Shown: positions 23,473 to 33,014, numbered from the stretch's first letter. The stretch: DNA of 46,543 nucleotides from Akkermansia muciniphila (GCA_943333275.1 CALQSQ010000039.1:1-46543); one strand, 5' to 3'. A program made the numbers and translations. The notes: generated by a model from the letters alone, not told the origin.

Positions 23473-25932
23473 TCACGGCACGAACATCAGCTCATTGCTC
23501 GCCAGCAGGGCATGCGCGAGTTGTTCCCATCGGTTCAGCTGATCTCCCACAGCGGTGTCTGCGGGTGCCTGAAGAAATTCCAGGGCCAGGGAAATTTCGT
23601 CCGCGGTTGGCGGACGGCCGTAGGCGAGCTGCCAGGCGTTTTGGAGGCGTTCCGAATCGTGGGGGGTGGCCTGCCCGAGGCGTTTGGCGAACTCCCGGCT
23701 CATTTCCAGCATGAATGGGCTGTTGAGCACGAACAATTGCTGCTGGGGCACGGTGGTGACGTTGCGTTGGTCGCTGGTCACGTTGGGTTCGGGAAAATCG
23801 AAGAGCGTGAGGGTGGCATTGGGCGCGTAGCGGCTGACCACCGTGTAGAGGGTGCGGCGGCGTCCGGCAGGGTTGTCGGCTTCCATGCCGTTCATGCGCG
23901 TGAAGAAATCGAAACCCGGAACTTCCTTGAGGCCCGGAGTTGTCTGGTCAATGGAGGGGCCGCCGATTTGCAGATCGAGCCGGCCGGCAATGCTGAGCAG
24001 GGCATCGCGCCAGGCCTCGATGTCCAGCCGCCGCGGAGTCATGCGCCAGAGGTAAACATTTCCGGGATCGCTGGCGAGATTGCCGGGATCCTGGGCGCTG
24101 GAGAGCTGATAGGTGGCTGAAAGCATGATTTCCCGGTGCAGCCATTTCACCGACCAGCCCGCCTCCATGAATTGCACCGCCAGCGTGTCCAGCAGTTCCG
24201 GGTGGGTTGGCGGGCTGCCGAGTTTCCCAAAATTACTGAGCGTGGGCACGATGCCGCGCCCGAAATGATAATGCCAGACGCGGTTCACGAAGACGCGGGC
24301 GGTCAGCGGGTTCTGCGGATTGACGAGGGCGTTGGCGAGCTCAAGTCTGGTGAAGGGTTTGCCCTCGGAGGTGGGGTCGCGCCTGCTCAAGACCTGGAGA
24401 AATCCGGGGGGCGCAGGTTCGCCAAGATTTTCCGGATTGCCGCGCACGAAAACCTGCATGGGTTGTCCGCCGCCCTTGATGCTGGGCATGACGGGGCCGG
24501 AGGCGGGCGGATTTTTCGAGAGCGTGTCCAGCTGCGTCTGCAGGTCGGCGAGTTGTTTTTTCTGGGCTTCGTCCAGCAATCCCGCGCGGTCATTCTCGGC
24601 GATGAAACAGGGGGCCTTGGCGTCTTTCCAGAGCACGGTGAGGAGCCGGTCCTGTTCCGGAGTGAGGGCCGGGGGTTTTTGTGAGGGATCGGCCGGTGGC
24701 GTCTCGATGGCGGTGAGCGCGGCGACGGCGGCGGTGGCGAGGTTTTTCAAGGCTTCAGCCTGCTGCCGCATCGGCTCTGATGTCCCAACGCTGGCGAGTG
24801 CCTTGGTCTGCGTGGCCGCATCGCGGAGAGGTTTGAGGATCGGCTCATCCCCCGCTTCATCCAGAACGGCGGCCCAGCGTTTCAGGAAATAAAGATCGAG
24901 GCCTTCCTGTTTGGCGAACGCGGCTTCATCGAGCGGGAGTTTTTGCTGTCGGAGCACGCTCACTTTGCAGGCAGCCAGGGCGTAGGTATCGGTTTTCAGA
25001 AGCATCTGGCGGCTGAGGTGCGCAGACTGATCTTCGGACCATTTTTTAAGCGCCGCCTTTTGCTGCTCGACCTGCTCCCCCCATTTCTTGTGCGTTTCAA
25101 CAATGTCCGGAGACGCCAGCATGCGGGCGGGCCACTCCGCTCCGTTGTAGGCGGCGGCGAGGGAGTAATAATCCCTGGTGGGAATGGGGTCGAATTTATG
25201 ATCGTGACAGCGGGCGCAGGAAACCGTCAGCCCCATGATGCCGCGGGTGAGCGTGTCCACGCGGTCCTCCAACTCATCCGCCTTGGCCTTGGCCTCACCG
25301 GCGGCTCCCTTGCGGAATTGCGGTCCCAGCCCCTGAAATCCGAGTCCGGCCAGCCGGGCCACGTAATCGGTGGCGGGCCCGGGAATTTCATCGCCGGCAA
25401 TCTGCAGTCGGACAAATTCGTTATAGGGAAGATCCTGATTGAAGGCGTTCACCACCCAGTCGCGATACAGATAGGCGGCCGGAGTCGGCGTTAGAAATGA
25501 ATTTCCCTGGTCGTCCGCATAGCGCGCCACATCCAGCCAGTAACGGCCCCAGCGCTCGCCATAATGCGGGGAGGCCAGCAGCCGATCGATCACCTTCGCG
25601 AAGGCGTTCGGATCTTGGTCCATTTCAAACGCCGCACATTCCTCCGGGGTTGGCGGCAGGCCGATGAGATCAAACGTGGCGCGGCGGATCCATTCAGCCT
25701 TGGTGGCCTGACGGACCGGGTGGAGATTTTTTTGTTCAAGCGCAGCCAGGATAAATGAATCCAGTGGCTTGCGGGGCCAGTCATTGGTAGAGACCGTTGG
25801 TGCCTCATGTTTTACGGGCGGTTGGAATGCCCACTGATGGCCTTCCGAATCCAAATCGATGACGCGCTTGGAGGATCCCTCCGCGAAAACATTTCCGAGC
25901 AGCGCCACAAAAAGCAGGAGTGTCAATTTCAT
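23473..25932 (-). CDS. DUF1549/DUF1553 protein with one c-type heme motif
   Basis: An 819-residue exported protein (signal peptide MKLTLLLFVALLGNVFAEG). The DUF1549 (PSCyt2) part spans about 50-260, with RRATFDLIGLPPTPEE and the heme-binding CARCH at residues 239-243. A helical, charged middle (about 290-480) may be coiled coil. The DUF1553 (PSD1) part spans about 515-790, with LVNPQNPLTARVFVNRVWHYHFGRG and DVSWR-like ILSATYQLSS. Such proteins belong to the PVC group, pair with DUF1501 proteins, and are thought to take part in degradation of complex substrates; the reaction is unknown. The usual N-terminal PSCyt1 cytochrome domain is absent. Its ATG overlaps the stop of the DUF1501 gene (ATGA). 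Confidence 0.92.
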   Translation of the reverse strand: MKLTLLLFVALLGNVFAEGSSKRVIDLDSEGHQWAFQPPVKHEAPTVSTNDWPRKPLDSFILAALEQKNLHPVRQATKAEWIRRATFDLIGLPPTPEECAAFEMDQDPNAFAKVIDRLLASPHYGERWGRYWLDVARYADDQGNSFLTPTPAAYLYRDWVVNAFNQDLPYNEFVRLQIAGDEIPGPATDYVARLAGLGFQGLGPQFRKGAAGEAKAKADELEDRVDTLTRGIMGLTVSCARCHDHKFDPIPTRDYYSLAAAYNGAEWPARMLASPDIVETHKKWGEQVEQQKAALKKWSEDQSAHLSRQMLLKTDTYALAACKVSVLRQQKLPLDEAAFAKQEGLDLYFLKRWAAVLDEAGDEPILKPLRDAATQTKALASVGTSEPMRQQAEALKNLATAAVAALTAIETPPADPSQKPPALTPEQDRLLTVLWKDAKAPCFIAENDRAGLLDEAQKKQLADLQTQLDTLSKNPPASGPVMPSIKGGGQPMQVFVRGNPENLGEPAPPGFLQVLSRRDPTSEGKPFTRLELANALVNPQNPLTARVFVNRVWHYHFGRGIVPTLSNFGKLGSPPTHPELLDTLAVQFMEAGWSVKWLHREIMLSATYQLSSAQDPGNLASDPGNVYLWRMTPRRLDIEAWRDALLSIAGRLDLQIGGPSIDQTTPGLKEVPGFDFFTRMNGMEADNPAGRRRTLYTVVSRYAPNATLTLFDFPEPNVTSDQRNVTTVPQQQLFVLNSPFMLEMSREFAKRLGQATPHDSERLQNAWQLAYGRPPTADEISLALEFLQAPADTAVGDQLNRWEQLAHALLASNELMFVP

Positions 25933-27458
25933 GAAATAATCTCGTTCACCACCCGCCCATAAACATCCGTCAGCCGGAAATCGCGCCCGCTGTAGCGGTA
26001 GGTCAGCTTTTCATGATCCAGACCCATGAGATGAAGCATGGTGGCGTGGAGGTCATGCACGTGGACGGGATTTTCCTCAGCCTTGAATCCAAATTCATCG
26101 GTGGAGCCATAAATCGTGCCGCCCCTGACGCCGCCACCCGCCATCCAGACTGTGAATCCATGATGGTTGTGATCCCGTCCATCGTCGCCCTGGGAAGTCG
26201 GCGTGCGGCCAAACTCCCCGCCCCAGAGGACCAGCGTGTCTTCCAGCAGGCCGCGTTGTTTGAGATCACCGAGCAGCGCGGCGATGGGACGATCCACCAC
26301 CGCCGCATGGTTGCGGTGCGATTCGCTGTTCTTCGAGTGGTGATCCCACGGCTGGCTTTTGCCGCAGTAAATTTGCACGACCCGCACCCCGCGCTCCACG
26401 AGGCGGCGGGCCAGCAGGCAGTTGCGCGCATACGTGGCACGTTTGAATCCGCCGTCCCCGCTGTTCGCGACCAGATCAGCTCCCGGGCCCGTCAGCCCGT
26501 AGGCTTCCAGGGTCGCGGCCGATTCCCCGCTGGTATCGAAGGCTTCCGCCGCGGAGCTTTCCATGTTGAACGCCATTTCGAGCGATTGAATCCGCGCGTT
26601 CATCGCATTCTCCGCACCCCTGCGTTCCATGTGCAGGGCATTGAGCCGCTGCATGAGGTCGAGTTCGCGACGCTGGGAAACAGGAGAGAGCTGCGCATTT
26701 TGCAGGTAGGGAATGACTTCGCGTGGATTGTATTCCTTGGGCAGGGCGACCTGGCAGCCTTGATAAATACCGGGTAGAAAGCGGCTGCTCCAGTTCGACG
26801 GCCCATTGACCGGCTGGCCCTGTTCTCCCAGCACGACGAATCCGGGCAGGTTTTCATTTTCACTGCCCAGCCCGTAGAGCAGCCAGGAGCCGTAGGATGG
26901 ACGCGTCGGCTGAATGCTGCCGGTAAACATCATCCAGTTGGACGATTCATGCACCGGGACATCCGTCTGCATCGAGCGGATCACACACAAATCATCCGCA
27001 TACTTCGCCACCTCCGGAAACAGCTCGCTGATCTCCATGCCGGACTGGCCGTATTTCGAAAATTTAAACGGCGAGGGCATCAGACCACCGGTGGCATTCT
27101 CCGTGGTTAATTTTACCGTGCTCTCCGGACGCTTTCCGGCATATTTTTCCAACGCCGGCTTGGGATCGAAGGTGTCGACCTGCGAGGGTGCCCCGTTCAT
27201 CCACAAGTGAATGACCCGCCTGGCCCGGGCTGGGAAATGCGGCTGCTTGGGCATGAGCGGACCCGCCTGCGCGACCTCTCCGCCCAGCGCGCGCGGTCCG
27301 ACCGCTGCGGCCAGGCCCAGCGCCCCCATGCCATTGAAACATTTCGCCAGCATGGCACGGCGCGAGAACAGAGCCGCGTTCTTTTCGAAGAATCGCTCAT
27401 CCGAAGCCTGCTCCAGCAGATGCTCCCAGAGATACTGGCGGTGGAGGGGGCTTTTCAT
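25929..27458 (-). CDS. DUF1501 family (sulfatase-like) protein
   Basis: A 509-residue protein. A twin-arginine-like stretch at about residues 32-60 (SRRAMLAKCFNGMGALGLAAAVG) lies unusually deep in the sequence, as is normal for this family, and suggests Tat export. Characteristic motifs: VIHLWMNGAPSQVDTFDPKP, SIQPTRPSYGSWLLYGLG, YCGKSQPWDHHSKN, and LVLWGGEFGRTPTSQGDDGRDHNHHGFT, which gives the metal-binding D/H residues of the alkaline-phosphatase-like fold. It is coupled by ATGA to the DUF1549/DUF1553 gene downstream, the standard PVC-group arrangement. Activity is unknown. Confidence 0.93.
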   Translation of the reverse strand: MKSPLHRQYLWEHLLEQASDERFFEKNAALFSRRAMLAKCFNGMGALGLAAAVGPRALGGEVAQAGPLMPKQPHFPARARRVIHLWMNGAPSQVDTFDPKPALEKYAGKRPESTVKLTTENATGGLMPSPFKFSKYGQSGMEISELFPEVAKYADDLCVIRSMQTDVPVHESSNWMMFTGSIQPTRPSYGSWLLYGLGSENENLPGFVVLGEQGQPVNGPSNWSSRFLPGIYQGCQVALPKEYNPREVIPYLQNAQLSPVSQRRELDLMQRLNALHMERRGAENAMNARIQSLEMAFNMESSAAEAFDTSGESAATLEAYGLTGPGADLVANSGDGGFKRATYARNCLLARRLVERGVRVVQIYCGKSQPWDHHSKNSESHRNHAAVVDRPIAALLGDLKQRGLLEDTLVLWGGEFGRTPTSQGDDGRDHNHHGFTVWMAGGGVRGGTIYGSTDEFGFKAEENPVHVHDLHATMLHLMGLDHEKLTYRYSGRDFRLTDVYGRVVNEIIS

Positions 27459-27717
27459 GCTGGTGGGGAAATTTCCATGAAGGCGGATACCTTCCGGTGG
27501 GCACTCCCGGAGCGCAAGCCACGCATCGAAGTGTCAGGATTCCCGTTTAGGGATCGGCAATCGGGGGCTTTCGCCGCCCGAAGCACCGTCAGCGGGGCAA
27601 AATCCGGCAAAATATTCTCAAAAATAATAAATTGACAAAAAGTGAGATGGCTTGAAAGTCGCCGCCCCTCGCAGGAACCCCCATTCCTGCAGTGGGATCA
27701 AACAACCCCCCTAAGTA

Positions 27718-28224
27718 TTGATCATCCAAACACTCCTCAGTCTGGGCACCATGTATGCCCAGCTCACAGCGCTTAATCTTAGCCCTCAACTCCCCCCATC
27801 CCAGCCCGTCCAAGGGCAGGTCATCTCCGGTGTCAGAACCACCGCCTACACCCATACCGAGGCCGACCATCTGGAATACGGTCCCAAATCCGCAGCCGGC
27901 ACCCGGCTGAAAAGCGCCGAATTGCGCAGTGCGGCAGCCGACTGGTCCATCTATCCCCTGGGCACCCGGTTCCAAATCAAAGGCGACCCGGCCATCTATG
28001 TTGTCGATGACTACGGTTCCGCCCTGGTCGGCACTAAGACCATCGACATCTATCAGCCGACCAAGGATGCGATGAACAAATACGGCACCCGTAAGGTGGA
28101 TATCCAGGTGCTTAGCTGGGGCTCGCGCTCCAAAAGTCTCGCGGTCCTCAAGCCCCGGGCTAAAAAAGCGGCGCATGTGCGTCAGATGATTTCCAAGCTG
28201 CAGGCCAAGCCCACAGCGGCTTAG
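27718..28224 (+). CDS. 3D-domain (double-psi beta-barrel) protein
   Basis: A 168-residue protein. Residues about 40-130 form a 3D domain as in lytic murein transglycosylase-like and stationary-phase proteins: VRTTAYTHTEADH, GTRLKS, WSIYPLGTRFQIKGDPAIYVVDDYGSALVGTKTIDIYQPT, with the DDYG...IDIY aspartates that give the domain its name. It probably acts on or near peptidoglycan. A basic tail follows (KPRAKKAAHVRQMISKLQAKP). The longest frame starts at TTG 27718, giving a weakly hydrophobic start; ATG 27751 is the alternative. Neither gives a clear signal peptide. It is divergent from DUF1501 and convergent with the permease gene. Confidence 0.72.
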   Translation: MIIQTLLSLGTMYAQLTALNLSPQLPPSQPVQGQVISGVRTTAYTHTEADHLEYGPKSAAGTRLKSAELRSAAADWSIYPLGTRFQIKGDPAIYVVDDYGSALVGTKTIDIYQPTKDAMNKYGTRKVDIQVLSWGSRSKSLAVLKPRAKKAAHVRQMISKLQAKPTAA

Positions 28225-28271
28225 TTCCTCAGGGAAATTTCAATGATGTCAGGCCGCACCGGCGCTGCGGC

Positions 28272-30107
28272 TTAGGGCCAGAGCATGGGAATCGCAATCG
28301 ATCCCAGCACCCAGCAGACCGCATCCATCGCGACGCCGATTCGGAAGAAGTCGCTGAATTTGTAGCCCCCCGCGCTGTAAACAAGCATGTGGGTCTGGTA
28401 GCCGGCGGGGATCGCAAATCCGATGCTGGCACCCGCCATGACGGCCACGATGAACGGCCGTGGGTCACAACCGAGGTCGGCCCCCAGCTGAATGGCCAGC
28501 GGTGTGAGCAATGCCGCCACGGCGTTGTTGCTGAGCAGTTCGGTCAGAATGATCGTCAGGAGCAGCACGGCGGAAATGATGAAACGTTTGTCCCAGGCTC
28601 CAATCACCGACATCAGCCCATGCACGATGGATTTGGCGGCACCCGTCCGGTCCATCGCCACCCCAAGTCCCAGCGTGCCGAGAATCATCACAATGATGCG
28701 CCAGTCGACCGCCTCGTAAATTTCATTTTTCGTGAGGCATCCCCCGCCCACCACCAGCAGCGCGGCCCCCAGCGAGACCCATTCGAAGGGAATGGCATCA
28801 AAGGCACCAAGCACGACGACGAGCAGCAGCGCGAGCAGCGCCACCCAGGAACGGTTCGCCCGGTAACCCGGGGTGGACGGTTGGGGTTTCGCCTTGGGTT
28901 TCACCTCACTGAGGTTGATAAAATCGCTGCTGGCAAAGAGTTCGGTCATCCGTTCCTTGGAGCCCTCGAGCAACAGGGTATCGCCCACCTCGAGTTTGAT
29001 GCGCTCAAAATTTTCACGCTGATTCTCGCCCTCGCGGTGGAGCGCGACGATGAGCACGCCGTATTGCTGGCGGAAATTCATATCCACCACGCTGCGACCG
29101 ACCAGGGCCGATTGCGGCCCGATCATGCCCTCCATCAGCACGGCCTTCTCCGTGTGCAGGAAGCTGAGGCCAAGCTCCTCCCGCATCATCGCCTCGGTAG
29201 ACTCAATGTCGGATTTCCCCTTCACTCCGGCGAGGTGGCATTTGATGATGACGCGGTCACCGGCCTCAAAGGTCAGCTCGGTCAGAGGCGTTTCCACGCG
29301 GTTGCCACTGCGACGGACCTCAATGAGGCGCATGCGTTTCATGCTGCTCAGCGGAGTGTCCGCCAGCATCCTGTTTACCATGGACGAGTCTGCGCCAACG
29401 ATCGCTGCGATCATGAACTCACGCGAGCTTTCGCTGTCGATGAGCACGGCCAGACTTGGGCGCTCCGGGAGCATGCGGGCGGAGAACAGGATTATAAACA
29501 CCAGCACTCCTCCCGCCAGTACAAGGCCGAGGGGCGTGATCTCAAACATGGAGAAAGCGTTCAGTCCCTTTTGTTTTACGATGCCATTGACCACAAGATT
29601 CGTGCTCGTGCCGATCATCGTGCAGAGTCCCCCTGCGATGGCAAAATACGAGAGTGGGATAAGATAATGCGACGGCATGAGCTGCTGACGGCGACACCAT
29701 CCCAGGACCATGGGGATGAACACAACCACGACCGTCGTGTTGTTGAGAAAGGCACTGATGGAAATGGAGAGCACCCCCAGCGCCAGCAGCGTCCAACGTC
29801 CACCACGCCCGGCGATTTTTTCAAACCAATGCCCCAGTACCTCCACCAGTCCTGTTCGTTCCACCGCCGCACCCACGATGAACATGAAGCTCACTGTGAG
29901 AATGGCATTGTTGCCAAAGATGCTGCCGAGAATGGCCGACTGGGCCGACTTGTCCGCCGGAGCGAGAATGGGATGCCCGTTGAAGGGCACGACCAGCAGC
30001 AGGAAAAGCGCCCCCATGGATACAACGTCCGGGGAGATTTTTTCCCACATGAACATCGCCACCGTGAGGAGGACGAGCGCGCAGACAAACAGTTGATCGA
30101 TGGGCAT
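28272..30107 (-). CDS. DASS/SLC13-type permease with TrkA-C domains
   Basis: A 611-residue membrane protein. N-terminal helices (about 5-195) include FNGHPI and NNTTVVVVFIPMVLGW, and IGTSTNLVVNGIV, the SNT-like sodium/anion motif of the divalent anion:Na+ symporter superfamily. Two RCK-C (TrkA-C) regulatory domains follow (about 205-290 with GDRVIIKC, and 305-385 with VGDTLLLEG). The second membrane half has TELLSNNAVAALLTPLAIQLG and a repeat of the NT motif region. Substrates in this group include sulfate, dicarboxylates and similar anions; sulfate is plausible here given the sulfatases but not shown. The start is 22 bases downstream of the Rrf2 stop codon, so the two may share a transcript. 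Confidence 0.88.
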   Translation of the reverse strand: MPIDQLFVCALVLLTVAMFMWEKISPDVVSMGALFLLLVVPFNGHPILAPADKSAQSAILGSIFGNNAILTVSFMFIVGAAVERTGLVEVLGHWFEKIAGRGGRWTLLALGVLSISISAFLNNTTVVVVFIPMVLGWCRRQQLMPSHYLIPLSYFAIAGGLCTMIGTSTNLVVNGIVKQKGLNAFSMFEITPLGLVLAGGVLVFIILFSARMLPERPSLAVLIDSESSREFMIAAIVGADSSMVNRMLADTPLSSMKRMRLIEVRRSGNRVETPLTELTFEAGDRVIIKCHLAGVKGKSDIESTEAMMREELGLSFLHTEKAVLMEGMIGPQSALVGRSVVDMNFRQQYGVLIVALHREGENQRENFERIKLEVGDTLLLEGSKERMTELFASSDFINLSEVKPKAKPQPSTPGYRANRSWVALLALLLVVVLGAFDAIPFEWVSLGAALLVVGGGCLTKNEIYEAVDWRIIVMILGTLGLGVAMDRTGAAKSIVHGLMSVIGAWDKRFIISAVLLLTIILTELLSNNAVAALLTPLAIQLGADLGCDPRPFIVAVMAGASIGFAIPAGYQTHMLVYSAGGYKFSDFFRIGVAMDAVCWVLGSIAIPMLWP

Positions 30108-30129
30108 GAAAATTTTTGGAAAAGGAAAA

Positions 30130-30672
30130 TCAGGCGATTTTTGAACCCAGCAACTCCGCGAGAAAACCATCGGCCGGATCGGCGTGACGGGCTTCCGCGC
30201 GCTTCTTCCGGGTTTTCGGATTGGCGGCCGAGTCGCGTTCCTGTTTGCGGAGCGTCACATCCACGACGTCCTTGAGCGTATAGCGGTCGAGGATGTTTGC
30301 GATGGCGTTGCGGACATCAATCATGAGCATGCGCAGGCCGCAGTGGATTTCATCCGGGCAGGTGCATTTCTCATATTCAGTCTCGCTGGCGCAGCCGATG
30401 GGGGCCAGTTTGCCGTCGATGAGACGGACCACGTCGCCCATCTTGATGGAATCCATGGGCTTGGCGAGCCTGGTGCCGCCGTACTTGCCGCGCACGCTTT
30501 CCACGTAACCCGCGCCCCGCAGTTCAAAAAGAATGGCCTCCAGGAACTTGAAAGGCAGCTTTTCCTGCAGGGCCAGGCTGGAAACAGAAATCACGCCCTC
30601 CTCCATCCGTTTGGCAATGCCAAGCCGGATCAGGGTGCGCAGCGCATATTCGCCTCTTTTCGTCAGTTTCAT
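30130..30672 (-). CDS. Rrf2 family transcriptional regulator
   Basis: A 180-residue regulator. The N-terminal winged helix is typical of Rrf2/IscR/CymR proteins: MKLTKRGEYALRTLIRLG, SLALQEKLPFKFLEAILFELRGAGYVESVRGKYGGTRLAKP. The central part has four cysteines in CASETEYEKCTCPDEIHC, the position where IscR and NsrR carry their Fe-S ligands, so an Fe-S cluster or thiol switch is likely. A basic C-terminal tail (KTRKKRAEARH) is longer than usual. It is upstream of the DASS permease by 22 bases and likely controls it; Rrf2 relatives such as CymR respond to sulfur supply. The promoter region has two CATATTC words (30683-30698). Confidence 0.9.
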   Translation of the reverse strand: MKLTKRGEYALRTLIRLGIAKRMEEGVISVSSLALQEKLPFKFLEAILFELRGAGYVESVRGKYGGTRLAKPMDSIKMGDVVRLIDGKLAPIGCASETEYEKCTCPDEIHCGLRMLMIDVRNAIANILDRYTLKDVVDVTLRKQERDSAANPKTRKKRAEARHADPADGFLAELLGSKIA

Positions 30673-30977
30673 TTCCCGACCTCATATTCTGCATATTCAT
30701 ACTAGGCAAGTCGGAATTACGAATCCCCAATCGCCGGTCCGTGCGCTGATCTGCAAACATCCTGGAGGTGCATGGTGCAGGCAGGCGCCGGGCCAACGTC
30801 GGCAGAATGAATGGTCAGCGGTCCCGTGCTATGGAAACGATTACAAACGCTTTACGCTGAAGGCATTTGGGCTACTCTGTTCTCAGCGGAATCAAAATAT
30901 TGCATTTCGTTCAACCAACGACCTCTTAAGACTCAGCATCTTCCTGCGAAACCCCCGCCCCCCCAGTCGCAATAATC
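30673..30977. other. Divergent intergenic region
   Basis: About 300 bases between the Rrf2 gene and the MlaA-hydrolase gene, which diverge; promoters of both should lie here. Next to the Rrf2 start is a direct repeat of CATATTC (30683-30689 and 30692-30698, nine bases apart), a possible operator for autoregulation or a promoter -10 region. I see no gene or strong hairpin in the rest. Confidence 0.4.
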
Positions 30978-32912
30978 ATGAAATACCAGATGCCTCATGG
31001 CTTCGTGCCAATTTTCGGAATGATTTTGACCCGTCTCTGGCTTCCTCTCGGTGCGTTCCTGCCGATCATGGCTGTTTCCTGCTCCTCGACCGTGTCCTCT
31101 CGCAAGGCCGCAGCGTCAGCCCCCGCTTCGAGTGCAAAGGGATCCCAGACGGGCCAGTCCTCGTATCCCGAGTTCATCGCGGATCCACTTGAGCCCGTGA
31201 ACCGGGGCATCTGGGCCGCAAATCAAGGGTTGGCGATAGGGGTCTTACTACCGACCGCCCGGGCCTATCGGGCGGTTGTTCCTCAACCAGCACGACGCTC
31301 GATCCGTAATTTCACACGAAATATTGCCTACCCGGGTCGGCTGCTGAACAATGCCCTGCAAGGGCGCTGGAGCGGCGCGGGTGATGAATCGCTCAGATTT
31401 TTGTGTAACACCACCGTAGGCATCGGAGGGTTCTTTGATGTGGCCAGCCGATGGAATCTTCCAAAGTCGGACGCCGATTTCGGCCAGACATTTAGCCGTT
31501 GGGGTTGGCAATCAAATAACTTCGTGATGCTGCCATTTCTCGGTCCCAGTGATCCCAGCCATGCCATCGGAATTCTTTGCGATAAGGCGGCGGAGCCTTG
31601 GACGTACTTTTATCCTTACAGTCTTGTTTCCCCAGGCACTGTCTATAACGACCTCTCAGACCGGATGGAAGAGACCGTCAGGTTCATCCGCTCGGAAACG
31701 GATTCCTACGCCGGAGTAAAGTACGCCTGGACCTACAGCTCCAAGGACGAGGCACCTGACTGGACGAGCACGGGACCGAAAGATCTTTCCACCCTGCAAA
31801 CCATGGGAGCGACCTTGCTCCAGCCCAAGGATCCCGAGTTCCTGCGACATGGACACGACATGTGCGTGCATCTGCCGTCAACAGGGCGCGACATGAAATT
31901 CAACTGTTGGATTCAGCCAAGGTCCTCACCATTGGTCTACATCGCACCCGGGCTCGGTTCTCATCGGCAATCTTCGCAGAGCCTGTTCGTCGCGGAATCC
32001 CTCTATCAAAATGGCTTCTCCGTCGTTACCACCACCGGAACCTTCCATCCCGAATTCATGGAACGGGCCTCCACCGCCGCACTGCCCGGTTATCCGCCGA
32101 CGGATTGCAATGATCTGCTGGTGGAGCTCACGGAGATCGACCGGACGTTGGAGAAAAAATATCCGGGACGGTTTGGGAAAAAAGCATTCCTCGGGGTCTC
32201 GATGGGAGGATTCCAGTCGCTCTACCTGGCAGCCCGGGAAAAGCAGGAACTTCCCGGCTTGCTGCGATTTGATCGTTATGTCGCCATCGACACCCCCGTT
32301 GATCTGCAGGGCTGCGATGAGCGGTTGGATCGATACTACAAGGCCCCGCTGGGTTGGCCAGCCGACCAGCGTCAGGCGCGCGTGAATAACTCCATCCACA
32401 AGGCGGCCAAACTATTGACCCTACCACCGTCACCCTCAAGACCCGCTCCTTTCGAGGCCATTGAATCACAATATCTGGTAGCGTTGTCGTTTCGGCTGAC
32501 GCTTCGGGATACCATCTACAGCAGTCAGTCCCGTCAAAACATGGGAATTCTAAGATCACCACTCTCGACGTGGCGGAGGGAGGCAAGTTACCATGAAATC
32601 ATGGATTATTCGTTCAGTGACTATTTTAATAAATTTGCCGCCCCCTACTTCCGGTCGAAGGGAATCGGGACCTCCCAATTTATCCGAGAGTTGGACCTGC
32701 GAACTTACCAAACAAGCCTCCGCGCTCAGCAGAAGGTTCGAGTCGTGATAAACCGCAACGACTTTCTGCTGGAACCACGCGACATCGCATGGTTGGAATC
32801 GACGCTTCCCTCCTCCCGATTGAAGATTTTCCCAGAAGGCGGCCACATGGGAAACCTGGCCAGCCCGCCTGTTCAGGAAGCGCTTATGGGCGCTCTGAGC
32901 GGATTGAAATGA
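30978..32912 (+). CDS. MlaA lipoprotein fused to an alpha/beta-hydrolase
   Basis: A 644-residue protein. A signal sequence ends in PIMAVSC, giving a likely lipoprotein Cys near residue 35. The first half (about 66-215) is an MlaA/VacJ domain: DPLEPVNRGIWAANQ, RSIRNFTRNIAYPGRLLNNALQGRW, FLCNTTVGIGGFFDVAS and DADFGQTFSRWG, as in the outer-membrane lipoprotein that removes phospholipids from the outer leaflet. The second half (about 310-644) is an alpha/beta-hydrolase with the nucleophile elbow GVSMGG (Ser408), PGLGSHRQSS as oxyanion region and a late EGGHMGNL histidine. Lipid handling joined to an esterase or lipase in one polypeptide is unusual; it could hydrolyse the lipids it extracts (inference). 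No mla transport genes are nearby. Confidence 0.85.
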   Translation: MKYQMPHGFVPIFGMILTRLWLPLGAFLPIMAVSCSSTVSSRKAAASAPASSAKGSQTGQSSYPEFIADPLEPVNRGIWAANQGLAIGVLLPTARAYRAVVPQPARRSIRNFTRNIAYPGRLLNNALQGRWSGAGDESLRFLCNTTVGIGGFFDVASRWNLPKSDADFGQTFSRWGWQSNNFVMLPFLGPSDPSHAIGILCDKAAEPWTYFYPYSLVSPGTVYNDLSDRMEETVRFIRSETDSYAGVKYAWTYSSKDEAPDWTSTGPKDLSTLQTMGATLLQPKDPEFLRHGHDMCVHLPSTGRDMKFNCWIQPRSSPLVYIAPGLGSHRQSSQSLFVAESLYQNGFSVVTTTGTFHPEFMERASTAALPGYPPTDCNDLLVELTEIDRTLEKKYPGRFGKKAFLGVSMGGFQSLYLAAREKQELPGLLRFDRYVAIDTPVDLQGCDERLDRYYKAPLGWPADQRQARVNNSIHKAAKLLTLPPSPSRPAPFEAIESQYLVALSFRLTLRDTIYSSQSRQNMGILRSPLSTWRREASYHEIMDYSFSDYFNKFAAPYFRSKGIGTSQFIRELDLRTYQTSLRAQQKVRVVINRNDFLLEPRDIAWLESTLPSSRLKIFPEGGHMGNLASPPVQEALMGALSGLK

Positions 32913-33014
32913 ATGAACCCGATGCAACGGGCACAATGGCCCCACAACCGCTGAACTTTTTCCTAAGCAACGCGAGGGTTTTACGGCGAAAGAATGCGAG
33001 CCGATCCTTGCTGG

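Noticed and set aside
28389..30275. 628-codon open frame on the plus strand opposite the DASS permease
   Set aside because: It is antisense to a clear membrane transporter, its translation is rich in Gln, His, Arg and Asp with no domain, and such long shadows are normal in high-G+C DNA.
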